Source: Dasypus novemcinctus (taxonomy: Eukaryota > Chordata > Mammalia > Cingulata > Dasypodidae). Taken from it: 64,000 nucleotides of DNA. A program made the position numbers and the translations under genes. Within the stretch, counting starts at the first letter, position 1; every line of letters starts with the position of its first letter. Location: the NCBI RefSeq assembly GCF_030445035.2, contig NC_080673.1, positions 199,948,216 to 200,012,215 of the forward strand, given 5' to 3'. The notes under the pieces were generated by a model. The model was not told the origin of the DNA, did no database searches, and worked only from the letters and a program-made list of their open reading frames with translations. Positions 24,201-37,000 of this stretch are shown piece by piece.

Positions 24201-27200
24201 TTAATCTTAGTCACAGTCATTAATGAGCATGCAGCTATAAACTAAAATACCATCTAAGAAGCACAGCTTGAGAATGCATAGTTGAAGGGGCTGGCCATAA
24301 AAAGGTAGCAGGGAAGGCCCAGGAACAGCACATACAATGATCCCAAGGCAGAAGTTAAAGGCCCTGGTGGCCAGAGCAGAAAGAGCCATGGGAAAAGTTC
24401 AAAAGCCAGGCAGTGTCCAGGCACTCCAGAGCCTCATAGGCTTAGGATGGATATTGTCATCTAAACAGAAACTAGATGCAGAGTGGGGGTATGGTAAGCT
24501 CTGAGAGGACAACTCGGGCTGCAACAAGGGGCTCAGTGGATGCAGGGAAGTCAGGAAGTAGAGCAGCCCAGGTGAGAGGGAATGGCCTTGGGAGTGCTTG
24601 GAGTAGGGCCTCTAGAGGAGATGGACACAGACTGGAAAAAGATGGAGGAGTTTAAAGCGATGCTAGCTACTTAAGTGAGGAGCTCAGAGAGGTGGCTGGG
24701 CTGAGAGGGGAGGTGGGACTCACTGGGACATAGAGATGTTAACAGGTCTCCCCAGAGGACAGGATACAACCTATCAAAGGGGGGTTATTAAGAGGTGTGG
24801 GTGGAGACAGGAGCCTGAGCAGTGCCAAGTGACAGCTGACACCACTCTGGCCTGAAGGGTTGATGAGATTCCCAAACCCCTAAAGCAGAGGCAACCAAAC
24901 TGCAACCACCCTACAAGGAGGAACTAGAGGAATGAACCTGGCTACCCCTCTCTTGCTGTCAAGCCCAAGGGCTACCCCACTGGCCCAGCCAGATCAGGGG
25001 ACAGAGGGCCCAGAAGCCCAGTTGGCTGGTCTGTGCATAGTTGGCCACCTCTGCTGGGAGCACAGTGAACATGCAAAACAAGTTTGGAAAGATGTTACAG
25101 CCCAACTCCCAAAGAGCACCAGTTGGTTATGTGAAGTGTAAACACAGGGTGTGGTGGTGTTTTCACTAAGCTCCTGGGAGGACCTTTACTAAGGGCATTT
25201 ACTGCTATGGGAAGTTTATAGTTTATGATACCATCTATACATTCTTTTCCCTCTGGGGAGGGTTGTTAACCTTTAAACTTATGGCCACGTCAGGTACACA
25301 ACTACATGCTGAGGATTTAGGGGGGATTGAGTCCCCCCAAGAGGCAAACAGGAAACCTGTGGGTAGAGGGTAACTGAAGCAACAGCCAGCATGGGATTGT
25401 ATTGTCCAGAGGAACGTTCAAAGGTGAGACAAGTGATTCAGGGGGAAGACGAGCTACTTCCTGCTATGTGGCTTGTAAAAGTGATGGGAATCCTTATTTT
25501 ACTGCTGACTTTTGCAATCCCAGTAAACATCAAAGAAAAGGAGGCCCATTTTGGTCACTGACAAGTTGTCAGAGAAGAGACTCATCCACACATTCAGAGT
25601 ACAGAAGAGAAACTTTGTCCTCCATGATCACATGCAGCTCACATCCCTTACCCTGGACAGATGGAAATTACTGCAGCTTGCTATACCAGCACTGCCACTA
25701 TTTGATAGTGCACGCAGACCCAGCATTTCATTGCTATTACTGGCTGGCATTTCCTATGCCATTAGTCCCTCAGCATCCTCTATTTTTCCAGAAAGGAGGC
25801 CTGTCTGGCTTAAGGCTACATCTACAACACTGTCAAATGGTCAGAGCACAGCTTGGGAGCTCACAGGAGGCAGCAAGCAACTCGAACTTCTTATATGCTG
25901 CCCCAACAGCAGGCCTCTGCACTGTTCAGTCCAGGGACACCACAGTAGCAGATGCTGAGCAGTCTGGGTGGGTGGGAGGTGAACACGACTTGAAAAGCTG
26001 CAACTTCTGCCAAGCTACAGTCTTTTAGACACACCAAACAGTTCCCTCCTCCCCCCAATCCAGACTTCCTTTTCAGGCCTCCAATATAACATGTTACTTC
26101 CTTTTAAGCTATAAATAAGTCATAGAACCCAACATGCTGCCAAAGGTTTGGGAATTTTTAGTTAGGTTTGCTTTAGTTTTGTTTCCCACAGTTTTTAACT
26201 CAAATAAGGCTTTATGCACAGGCAGGTTACCAGCTTGCAAAAGCTGCCATCTTATTTCTGTGTAAGGATCCTATTATATAAATGAAGTAAGGTTGAACTT
26301 AGTTGCAGCACTTGGTCTTAACCTCAGTTCCATTCAGCACATACCTTAATTAGGACTTAATTAGACAAGTCTTGGTTGCTCAGAGCAGCTACAGCCCCAC
26401 TTGCAGATGACGTGTTTTGTGCCTCAGCATTTGGGATCGCAGGATTTCATACATTTAACATTTTCTAGGGTCCTTCAAGTTCCAAAACTACCTTCACATC
26501 CATTATCTTTTGATTAAGGACTGTGGGCGTGGAGCAGGGACCTGTTACATGCATGCTAGGTTGATACTCTAGAGAACCGATAAGTCATAGGGAAAGGGGA
26601 AAGGGGCACAGGTGGGAAAGTTGCAATTTTAAATAAGGGTAAGTCATTAAGGTGAAAATTGGGAAATGAAGGCCACTTGAAGAAGCTAAGCGTTTGCCAG
26701 GTGGATGACTGGGGAAGATTATTCAGATAGAGAACAGAATAGAGGCTGCACAGGGGTATGGTCAGTGTGCTGGGGCAAAGCAAACAAGGGAGAGGGTAGA
26801 GATGAGGACAGAGGGTAGTAGAGGGAGTCAGAAGAAACCCTGAGGCCCATCACCTAGGGCCTAGGCGGCATTTTAAGAACTTTAGCTTTTACTCTATGAA
26901 ACTTGGAGCCATTGTAAGACACAAACTGAACTGTAATTAGATTTGGTTTACAGATTAAAAGCACTCAGGCTGGGAGAACAGACAGTATAGGAGAGCAGAA
27001 GCATAAACCACAAGAACAGGTAGCCAAGCTAGGGGCTGAGACCTGGAGGCATAATAGAGATGGCAAGAAGTGATTAGCCTGGGCTAATTTTGAAGATAGG
27101 GCCAACATATCTTCAGGGTTTCCTGGAGGACTAGAGACTGAAGAACCAAGGACGCTCCAGGGTTTTCTAGTTTGGCTCTCCAACGTTTGAAGTATCTACA

Positions 27201-27715
27201 GATGCTCCACGTTATTTTCTTTTACCCTCCCCACACACCTTGAGGGAAAGATAGTACACGACCAACAGAAAGGTTAACCATCAACACAGGAGTTTCCTTT
27301 TATCCCTTTTCCTTCCTTAATTAAGAGATAAACCCGGTTCTCTCAGTATCTACATCCCCTTTGCTCTTCTTGCCTTCTTGGCTTTCTAAAAGACAGTTTG
27401 GAGAGAGCGCAACCCTAAAGTTCTTACTACCAGCAGCCACTTCGAGAAAGGGCAATCCCCACTTTAAGTCCTTTAAGTCGCTTTCGAAAAAGAAAGAGAA
27501 ACCCTCTCGTGCTTGCAAAACCTGAGCCGGTGCTTCACAGCGTCTGTAAACACCAAGAGCTTGGGCCCGGGAACGCCGGCGCGCCCACCGAGACCCTCCA
27601 CCTGAGCTCGCCTATGCTTTCTGGACCCCCTAACACGGAGCCCTCCCACTCCCGAGAGAACACTAACACCACTCGGCTCCCGCGCCGCCTTTTCACGGGG
27701 CTTAGGGGTGCGCGC

Positions 27716-27730
27716 CGACGTCACTTCCTG
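27716..27730. promoter_or_regulatory. Overlapping CRE-like and ETS-like sites in the WDR1 promoter
   Basis: CGACGTCA at 27716-27723 is one base from the palindromic cAMP-response element. It overlaps CACTTCCTG (27722-27730), whose reverse complement carries the GGAA core of ETS factors. The pair lies just upstream of a block of GC boxes and about 100 bp upstream of the TATA/CArG-like element. Factor binding is inferred from the motif only. Confidence 0.45.
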
Positions 27731-27821
27731 GGGGCGGGAAGAGGGCGGGGCCCGGACGGGGGCGGGGCGCGGCCCGGTCCGCGCAGGCTCACTGGGGCCC
27801 GGGCCGCCGAGCCGAGCGCTT

Positions 27822-27835
27822 GACTATATATGGTC
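27822..27835. promoter_or_regulatory. TATA / CArG-like near-palindrome upstream of WDR1 exon 1
   Basis: GACTATATATGGTC matches its own reverse complement at 12 of 14 positions. Its centre, CTATATATGG, is one base from the SRF-binding CArG box (CC, six A/T, GG). It also reads as a TATA element lying about 250 bp upstream of the ATG. It is the only AT-rich block in an otherwise GC-rich promoter. Whether it binds TBP, SRF or neither cannot be told from sequence. Confidence 0.5.
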
Positions 27836-28076
27836 AAAGCTGGGGGCGAGCCGCGCGCGGGGCCGCGCTTCCGGGTTCGGCGCGTCCGCAGCGGCAGCGC
27901 GCAGGGCAGGGCGCGAGCCGGCCTCGGAGCCCCGGCGACCGCCCCCGACCCGCCCGGCACACCCGGCGCCGCCTTCCGGCTCGGTCGCAGAGCGCGGCCT
28001 TCGCCCGGTCTGACTGGCAGCGCGGGCCGGCCCCGGAGACCCTCGGCGAGCGCGGCGCGGGCACCAGTGGGCGAGG

Positions 28077-28092
28077 ATGCCGTACGAGATCA
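28077..28092 (+). CDS. WDR1: WDR1 coding exon 1 (residues 1-5 plus one base)
   Basis: The coding part is 16 bases, giving MPYEI plus the first base of Lys6, followed by the donor GTAAGT. The start has A at -3. The 5-prime untranslated part extends upstream to an unknown transcription start, probably near 27850-27870 if the element at 27822 acts as a TATA box. No other ATG lies between about 27835 and 28076. Confidence 0.95.
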
Positions 28093-31000
28093 GTAAGTGC
28101 CCCGGACTCGGCACCCCTCGGCCCGGCGCCCCGCGCTCGCTCGGCTGCGGGGCGCGGGCGGCCTGCGGGGCCCCCGGGCGCGGAGGGAGCGGGCGGAGGC
28201 CAGCGGCGCGCCCCGCGGCCTTCGGGGGTGCCCGCCGGCGGCCCGGGGCCTGGGGGTTGCCCCAAAGTTGGTTCTGTGGGCCGGGTCCGGCGGAGCCCCT
28301 GTGCGGAAGAGCCGGGCGCGGAGCGCGGACCAGGAAGTGGCGCCCGCAGCCGCGCTCGTTGAAAGTGGCGGCCGCCCCTGTCGATGAAGGCAACAGGTGA
28401 CCGGCTGAGACCGGTCGAGGGTCCCCCTCCTCCCCTTTCCTCCCCGCTCCTCCCCTTCTCTCCGTCCCCAGCCCAGCTTGGGGGGCGCCGAGGGCAGGGG
28501 CTGCCCCCTAAAGCGCCCCGCTGCTTTTGTGTCTCCGCAGAGAAAGTGTTCGCCAGCCTTCCCCAGGTAGAGAGGGGCGTCTCCAAAATCATCGGCGGCG
28601 ACCCGAAGGGCAACAATTTTCTTTACACCAATGGAAAGTGCGTCATCTTGAGGAACATCGACGTGAGTCCACCCCTGCCCCCCCATCTCCTGCCCTGTGG
28701 CTTGAAGGCGCCACGCCCCCTCAGTCTGGAGACTGAGCCCCTTCCTCCCGGAGCCCCTTTCTCCAGCCCTCATTTATTTTCTTCATGGGGAAACTGAGGC
28801 TCAGGTTAGTTCAGTCGTTAAGAAAAGGGCTCTGAATTTGAGGGGTCAGGTTGGGGCCGGCGGTCAGTTGCTGCTTGACCTTGGGGTGGTTGGGAGTTGG
28901 CCCCTCCGAGCCCCAGTTTCCTCATCTTGAAAACGGAGCTGATAATCGCGCCCACTTCCGCTGGCCGCCTGGGCAGGCTGAATGAGATGAAAATGTGTGC
29001 CTGGCACACCCTGAGCGCTTAGTAAGTGGTAGTTACCCTCGTGGTTACCGGTACCCGAGGGCTGCTGGTGTGGCCGAGCTGGGGCCAGCACCCAGGCCTC
29101 TGGACTCCTGCCTACTCTGCCCCGTTCGGATCTGAGCCCCAGGGCAAAAACAGGAACTCGTTTGTTCTTTGAATCATTCACTGCAGGCTTCCTGTTCCTG
29201 GGGTTGGAATACTTCTGGAGTCATCTCCTTGGGGGAACCTTGCAAATTCACATCATGTTATCTCCTGTAATTATCCAAATGACCCAGGTCGTTTATCAAC
29301 CTCCCCCATTTCCATCCGGGATCACAGCCGCAAGTTTTGCTTCTCCTTTCCCTAGCCTGGGTGATGGAATGGGGTGGAAGCTGGAGGTTTTTCTCCAGCG
29401 TGGTGCTGACACAGGGGGCTTGTAATCAGTGATGCCCACAAGGGTGTTAATGAGATCGTCCTGCATGGGTTGGAGTTACTGCTAATCAGGTGCACCTAGC
29501 CTCTGGGACACCCTCCCCCCCCCCCCCCCCCCCCAGTTGGTAGAAGGAATGAATGGGCACTGGGCCTTGGTGTGCTTATCTTAAAAGGAGAGGTCTCTTT
29601 CTGGCCTGCAGTGCTGCCAGCTCTGCCCCCCCCCCCCTTTCTGGTTATGTCAGCCAGTTGCTGTTGCAAATCTCCTGGAAGACAGAGCTCTGTTTGGCTG
29701 TTTCTGCCCTGCCCAGGATTGCCGGGCACCTCAAATGAGGGGGTGGGTGTTAATGTGTTTTGAAGGTGCTACCAGCTCCTCTGCTAGTCACACGGATTCC
29801 TAGAAAGCAGATCCGGCCTTATTTAGAACAAGGGGAAACACTGCCAAGGACTTAACATTGTAATGATCCCAGAGGTCTCTGGAGTGAGGGCCTGAGATTG
29901 GGGGGGGGGGCGGACTACAAAACTTGATCTGGGCCTAAGTAGGTACTCACATAGTAGTTTAGCAAATGAAATGCACTAATTTTCAGAGAGGGAGAGCACA
30001 GAAACCTTGCTTCTGCCTCTGATGAGGCATATACATGAAGCTTTAATATAAAACAAGATCATATTGACATTGTAGAGCCAGATTGGAGGGGAGGTGGGAA
30101 GAGACCTGATGTGAAGTACCTGTGTACCAGGTGTTGTGGAAGGTTCTTAAACTGCAGCATCTCCTTTAACCACCCCCCCCAAGATGGGTGACTGGAGTTG
30201 GGCCCAGCACGGTGAAGGAGGCCAGCAGCTGGAGCTGCTCCTAGGGGAGAGTTCTTACAGCCCCAGCAAGCACCCACTTGGCAGGAAGTAGTCCCTGACT
30301 GGTAGAACCCATTCTGCTCTCCTTTCTGTGGTCTTGATTCTTGTCTGTAACCTGGGTTCACCATTCTCTCCTGAGGCTGCACCTGCTTCCCTTCCTCACC
30401 TGTGTTAAGGTTCTGCATGCCAGAGCAGCACCGGATACTAACCTGCTATAGATCAGGCACCTGCTCTCCTCAATTTGATTGTTGGACCTGGTGTCCTTGA
30501 TTGGACAGAGGTCAGAGCCGAGAGAGAACCTGGGATGCTTTCCCTTTTAGAAGTAAGGAAACAGGCCAGCCAGGTGCAGCCGCTACCAAGATCGCAGAGC
30601 CAGGTGGAACATGAGCACCGTGAGGACGCAGATTTTGGTTGAGGCCACCTGTCTTCAGTGAGCTTTGGCTTCGACACCTCCATGGTCCTCATTGTCATGT
30701 AATAGGGGCTTGTGGAGTGCTAGGCTCAGGGGACAAGGGGACAGGTTTCCATTTCCTTCTCCCTCCTTTCTCTCCTTTCTCTCTCCTGTGACTTGTCAAC
30801 CAGCTGCGTTGTTGCACATCCCATCCCAGGTGCCGGGGATAGAGCTGGAAGAAGGCCTTGTCCTCCGGGCTTTCAGCAGCTGCAAAACAGCTGAGTGAGA
30901 GGAAGCAGAGGGCACAGTGGGGGCCTTCAGCACGGGCAAATCTGTGTGGGCTTGTATGGTCAGGGAAGGTTTCCCCGTGAGTGGCCACTGATCAGAGACC

Positions 31001-34000
31001 TGAGGCTCAGTTGGTCCCAGTCAGGTGGGTGGAGTGAGGGGCCGGGCTGGCGGCTGGGAAGATTGCCAGTGGCTGGAGCACACAAGCAGGGGACTGGCTG
31101 AGATTGGGGCTGGAGTGTCAGCTGGGTCGGGGGGGGGGGGGGGGGGGGTCGCGGTCAGTAACCCAGCCCTGTTCGCAAGGGCTTTGGGACCACTTTGAGG
31201 TTAGACTGCCAAACAGTAGGATATCTGCAGTCGAGAGGCTCTTCTGTGTCTAGGATTTAAAGCAGGGAGACCAGTTAGGAAGCTGCTCTTTTGGAGGATT
31301 AACCACTGCTCAACAAATGCTTGTCAGCTGGTACAGCCAACCCTCGGTTCTTAGTATTTCAACACATGCCTTGGTGAGCCACAGAGCTCAAGGTCTAAAT
31401 CAGAGGATCTCAGTCGTGGGTGACTCTCCACTCCTGATACTGCATGTGGCAGTATCAGGACGTGTGGTTGTCACTAGTGGTGGGGCATGCCCCTGGCATC
31501 TAGTGGGTAAAGGCCAGGGATTCTGCTAAACATCCTTCGATATGTGGTGCAGGACTGCCACACAACAAGGGAGTATCTGGCCCAAAATGTCAGAAGGGCC
31601 AAGGCTGGAAGGCCTGTAAATACAGTTCTCATGCATTGGGCTAAGCCCATTCAAAAGAATGTCCTGAGAGTTTTGGAAACGAGGGAAGAATAGTTGTGCC
31701 ACAGAGCGCTTAGGGAAAGCGCTTAGGGCACGCTTGCATTGAATCTTGGAGGATGTGGTCATCAGGACAAAGAGCAAGAGTTGGGGAAAATCTAAAGAAG
31801 AGGGAGCAGCGCGTACATGGGAGTTGGGGGGAAGTTTGACCTCCCAGCACTGTGCGGGCTCCTGCAGTGGTCCTGGGTAGTTGGGAACGTTTCTTAGCCT
31901 GGTGGTGGGGATGAGGGAGAGCACAGCTGGCCGAGGCAGCCTGTGTCCACTTGGGTGGTGGGAGCTTGTTTGGATCCCTACCCAGTCCTAGCCCTTGGAA
32001 TGTGGCGTCTACCTTTTGTAGGGCCTTGGCATGTCAGGGTGACAGACAAGTGCAGGGGCCCTTTTTAGCTTCTCTTCCAACACCTCAGCTGTGGGCTCTC
32101 CTGTCTCTGGTGGGAGACAGCATACCACCTTTGTGGCACACCCCTTTTTTCCTTGGGCACCTCAACTGGAAAGACCACCCTACATTTTGGTCTGCTTGTT
32201 TTAAGCTCCTACCCTCAAACCCTAACTGCTCTCCCAGGGTCTGTACCCAGGAAAAGGCCAACTGTCCTCAGGAGAGAGCCAGAAACATCCCAACATACAC
32301 ACCCCAAGCCCAGCTCCCGCCCTACTTTAAGATGTGCTCCCAGGAGCACTGGCTTATGCCTGGCATTTATTGGGCACTGTTGTGCAGGATAGTGGTCCAG
32401 CTCTTGGTGCAATGCCTCATTCTTTTCAGTTTTCACACCTATAAGAATGGGAAGAGTACTATTATGCTGGGGTCCTGGAAGATGTACCCGAGTGAATTCA
32501 CAGGTGTCCTGATGGTTGCCTGGGTCGGGACAGGCCCTCACATGAGGCTGCCCCCGACACATCCATCGGCCCGGCCTTCCTGTTGGTGGGCACGCCTGTC
32601 CCTTTACACGAGGACTCGGAAATCCAGGGAGGTGCTGGCATTTAGACCCTGGCACCACCCTCAGGGTCTGTCCTCTTGACTCCATAAGGCCCTGTGCAGG
32701 CCCGGGGGGGTGGAGCAGGAAGGGACGAGTCCAGGAGGGTGTGGGGGCTGAGCTGGAGGCAGGAAGGGCGGGTGGGCGCAGTCAGCGTTGGGTGCCAGGG
32801 CTTGGCGGCATCAACTCTGAAACCATTTTGACCCTTTATTCCCCAGCAGAAGAATCTGGCTGGCTTTGGAAGGCCGTAGATAGCAGAATAAACACTGAGA
32901 GGAAAAAGGTGCTGACCAGCTGGGTGGGTGGTTTTGGGAATGTCACTCACTGCCTCTGCCTTGTTCCTCATCTGTAAAATGGGGTTAAAGGCTGTATTCC
33001 TTGGGGTGCTGTGAGGATTCAGAGAAATTCCACTGCAGGGTCTGTCCTGCACCTGTCTCGGTGAATAGTCAGTACACAGTGATGATTTCTTGGTAAACAG
33101 CCAGCCATGCCCAGGAGTCTTGGTCTCTGAGGATTTGGAGGCTGCAGAGGTGATCGGACGTGGGCCCTGTATCCCTGAGCTCCACGCTGGTGCAGAGGGC
33201 AGGGACACTGAAATAGCATGGCAAGGTGGAACATAGTGGAGGGCAAAGGTGTTGGGGGGCAGGAAAGGTAGTTTGGGCTCAGGGTCCAGAGGTCGTTTCC
33301 AGGTCACAGCATCAGGGAAGGCTTTTATGGGGAGGCAGCTTTTGCCTGGACCTTAGAAAGTGATAAGTGCTTTCAGGGGATGAGCAGGGCAAATATTTCA
33401 GATGGAAGCAGGTAAAGGAGAAAAACACTGAGTACAAGGGATTAATGGGAAGGAGACATTGGACCATTAGGTTGGGACTGGAGCATGGAGGGCGGTGAAT
33501 TTTGGATGAGCGGGAGCCATTGAAGGTTTTTGAGCAGGGCTGGGCTGGCAGGTTTCCCTGCTAGGTCAGCCATCACACCTGTAATTCCTGGGTGGAATTA
33601 CCGGTGGCAGCAGAAATTGCTGACCATGACTGGTGCCATCCTGTCTGCTGCTTTCAGGAGCTAGGAGCTTCTAGTTGGCGCTCGGAAATGAAGCTTCTCC
33701 TAGAAGGTCCCCTTTGCTGAGATGGACCTTGGAGAAGGACCCATCGGCAAATGAAGAGCCTCTTGGAGCTGGTTACACACGTTTTGGTTGGCGTGGCCAT
33801 GCTGGTTACACACGTTTTGGTTGGCGTGGCCTCCGGGGCCTTCTAATGTGCCCTGGGATTCACCAAAGGCCAGGAAGCCTCAACTGTCCAGGCCTAGAGC
33901 AGCGGGTGCTGCTGGAGCAGCCAGCCCGGGCAGGCGCATGCATGGGGGCGGGGGACTAGTGGAGGGAGAACAGGGTGTAGAGCCTGAAGATCTGGACTTA

Positions 34001-37000
34001 AGACCTGCCAGCCCTACAACTGAACAGGTCACTAACTCGCCACCCAAAGTGAGACTGAAAGGACAGGATGAACATAAGAGCTTTAGGGAACTTAATGTAG
34101 GCACTGCCTGGACCAAGCACATGTTTAGGTATCTTCCTTTTATGAGCTGCTTTGCCTAAAGATATCGTAGTGAGCCGTCAAACAAGGACAGAAATGGGGA
34201 GGTTGTTTAAGTTTGTTTATTGACAGGGTTCCTGGAAAATTCTCATGTGGTAGGGAGAAAGCCTTGCATATAGGTGGGAGGCAGGGGAGTGGTGGAGTTA
34301 TGGGAACAGTTTTAAAGTCTAGATCTGGGTCGGGCCTTGGGATTGTGTCCCAAGCTTCTGTTTAAGATGGGCACTGCTAGGCCTTGAACCAGACCAGGCC
34401 CCCACTGCAGACACGGGCCAGGTGGGCAGGGTGGCCGTAGATACCAGTCATTCCACTGCCTCTTGGCACTGGCATCTTCAGGTTTTCCCTGAAGCTTCCT
34501 GACCACCTTCAGAAGCCAAGGGCCAAGTAAAAGCAGAATTCTAGGGCTTTCTCCCACAGCCCACCCAGCTCTACCCCACCCCTCGCTCAGCTAATGTGCA
34601 CTCACTGCCCACTGTGTCCTGGGCCCTGAGGTCCAGCCCTTGGGAGCCCCTGGAACTTACACCCGGTGGGGGGCAGTGGGGGGGGAAGAGCATGGCTGGG
34701 GGTGGGTAGAGGTCCCTCTGGCCCAGGCCACAGCTCTGCCTAGGTTGAGGAGACCTGGGAGGGTGGGGCCGGTGAGGCTGGGTGCCAGGAGGTGGGGCGG
34801 GAGTCCCGTCACACAGCTTGTGAGGTGGAAGGGAACGCAGGATGTGGCCGGGGTGGAGAGGAGAGGTGGACCTGAGAGCTTTGTAAGGAGAGTGGGCAGG
34901 ACTGAGCCGTCCTGGGGAGGTGGGGGGGTGGGGAGGTTAGAGGATGGGGGAGGAGGCCAGGCAGCCCAGGCCCCCTCGGTGCCCACAGGCTTCTCCCCCA
35001 AGCCCCCGAGGCCTTGCTCGTGGGACTGCTGGAGCTTGTTTGGGCTTTGGTGGGAGGAGGGGGCTCCCAGGGCCCCTCTGTACTCCTGCCGGCCCAGGAG
35101 TTCTTCCCCAGGTAAACCCTTAGGCCAGCCCCAAGGTAGACAGGAGAGGGGGGGTTGGGGCAGGAGAGGGGGGGATGGGTGGGGTTGGGCCTGCATGCTG
35201 GGGGCACTCAGTGACACATCGGGGTGCCCCCCGGGGGCAGGGCAGGCTCAGGGCCTGGTAGTGATGAATAGAGTGGGGGCGGTGGCTGCTGCAGACTCCA
35301 TGTGAGTCATTACCTGCGGCTTGGAGTACCTCTCCCCCCACAGTTGTGCTTAGAGTACTAACGGAGTGAGTGAGTCACCCTGGCGGGATTCTGGCTCTCA
35401 CTGCGGGAAAGACCTTGGGGAGTTTACACGCCCTCGTCTGGCACAGGCCCTGACCATGTAGGGGAAGGAATTTTTAGGGGTGGAGCTTCTCCCATGCCCC
35501 CTGCCTAGTCAGCTTCTATCCCAGCTCCTGCCTGGGGGGCCTCCTAGGAACCCGGCCTTGCCGCGGCACACCCTCATGTGAGGGGAAGACCTGCGGTAGC
35601 GGTGGGATTGACACCCGGCACACTGCGTGGGGTGGCCTGGTGACTGCCACGTTCTCTGTAGTTATGAGGAACTGATGTGGTCAGGAGAGAGCAGACTGAG
35701 CAGACAGACAGTAGATGCCAGGTCCTCTTAACCAAACTGGCTTTATCGAGGTACAGTGCGCATACGAGAAAGTCGTCCATTTTAAGTTTACAGCCTGAGT
35801 TTTGACAAACCTGTGTGGCCCATCTCACCTGCACAATCAAGGCATAGAACATTTTTGTTTCTCCAGAAAGTATGCACTTTAACCCCTTGCGGTCTGCTCC
35901 CTCCACCCCCAGCCCCCAGCAGCCACTGATCTGCTTTCTGTTACTTAGGTTTGCCTTTTCTAGAACTTCACATGAGGGCATCTCGGTGGGTAGCTGTGTC
36001 ACTCGGCCTAACGCTTTTGAGATTCCAGTTGTTCCTTTCCATTTGCCGGGTGGTCGCCAGTGAATGGGTGTAGTACACTTTGTTTCGCCCTTCGTCATTT
36101 CCAGTTTGGGGCTATTATGAATAGAGCTGCTGTGAATTTCTTGTGCGTGTCTTGTCATGACCACGTGTTTTTATTTCTCTTGGGTAAATACCTAGGAGTT
36201 GGATTGCTGGTTTATGGGAAAGTGCAATTAGCCTTTTTTTTTTTTTTTAAAGATTTATTTATTTCTCTCCCCCCCCCCCACCGCATTGTCTCTTCTCTGT
36301 GTCCATTTGCTGTGTGTTCTTCTGTGTCTATTTTGCATTCTTGTCATGCAGCACTGGGAAACTTGCTTTTTTGTTGCGTCATCTTGCTGTGTCAGCTCTC
36401 CGTGTGTGCAGTGCCACTCCTGGGCAGACTGAACTTTTTTGGCACAGGGCACACTCCTTGCGCATCGGGCACCCCTACATGGGGGACACCCCTGCTTGGC
36501 ACGACTCTCCTTGTATGCGGCATTACTGCGCATGGGCCAGCTCGTCACACAGTCAGGAGGCCCTGGGTATTGAACCCTTGGACCCTTCATATGGTAGGCA
36601 GATGCTCTGTCAGTTGAGCTACAACCGCTTCCTGCGTTCAGCTTTTAAATGACATTCCATAGTATTTTCCAAAGTGATTGCACCATTTTGCATTCCCACT
36701 AACAAAACATAAATGTTTGAGTTGTGCCTCATTCCTGGTAACACTTGGTGATATCAGTCTTTTAGTTTTAGTTATTCTAGTGGGCTCTCATTGCAGTTTT
36801 AATTTGCATTTCCCAAAAGACTAACGACGTTGAGCATCTTTTCATGTATTTCTTTTCAGTTTATAACATCTTTGGATACTAGATATTTTTCTGATTTCAT
36901 TAGCAAATGCTCAGAAATAGGTTAATTGGGGGCTCACGTATATCAAAATGCCTACCACATAACCTGATAATGCTGTGTTAATTCTTAAGAGCAGAAGAGA

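Larger units (their letters stand above)
18800..27540. other. Intergenic upstream of WDR1, mostly single-copy-looking
   Basis: Apart from an L1 piece (19430-19680) and an L2-like piece (about 24100-24200), no named feature was seen. Open frames of 135-209 codons (23234-23863, 25402-26028, 25551-25958) lack recognisable domains and splice context and overlap other frames. Regulatory elements for WDR1 may lie here but cannot be seen in one sequence. Confidence 0.6.
27540..28560. promoter_or_regulatory. CpG island covering the WDR1 promoter, exon 1, intron 1 and start of exon 2
   Basis: The stretch is very rich in G+C and unsuppressed CpG, unlike the AT-richer, CpG-poor flanks on both sides. 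It contains several GC boxes (GGGCGG type) at about 27731-27770. This is the usual promoter type of a broadly expressed gene such as WDR1. The borders were judged by eye. Confidence 0.85.

Noticed and set aside
25402..26028. 208-codon plus-strand frame, overlapped by a 135-codon frame
   Set aside because: Two overlapping frames without recognisable motifs. Composition and context look intergenic.
27830..28096. 88-codon frame starting inside the TATA/CArG-like element and overlapping the WDR1 start as a possible upstream ORF
   Set aside because: Its ATG lies within the element itself, so it is probably upstream of the transcription start. No ATG occurs between about 27835 and the WDR1 start.
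27708..28797. Many long open frames on both strands (up to 260 codons) across the promoter and intron 1
   Set aside because: The CpG island is poor in AT-rich stop codons, so frames stay open by chance. They overlap each other and the true exons 1-2 in other frames.
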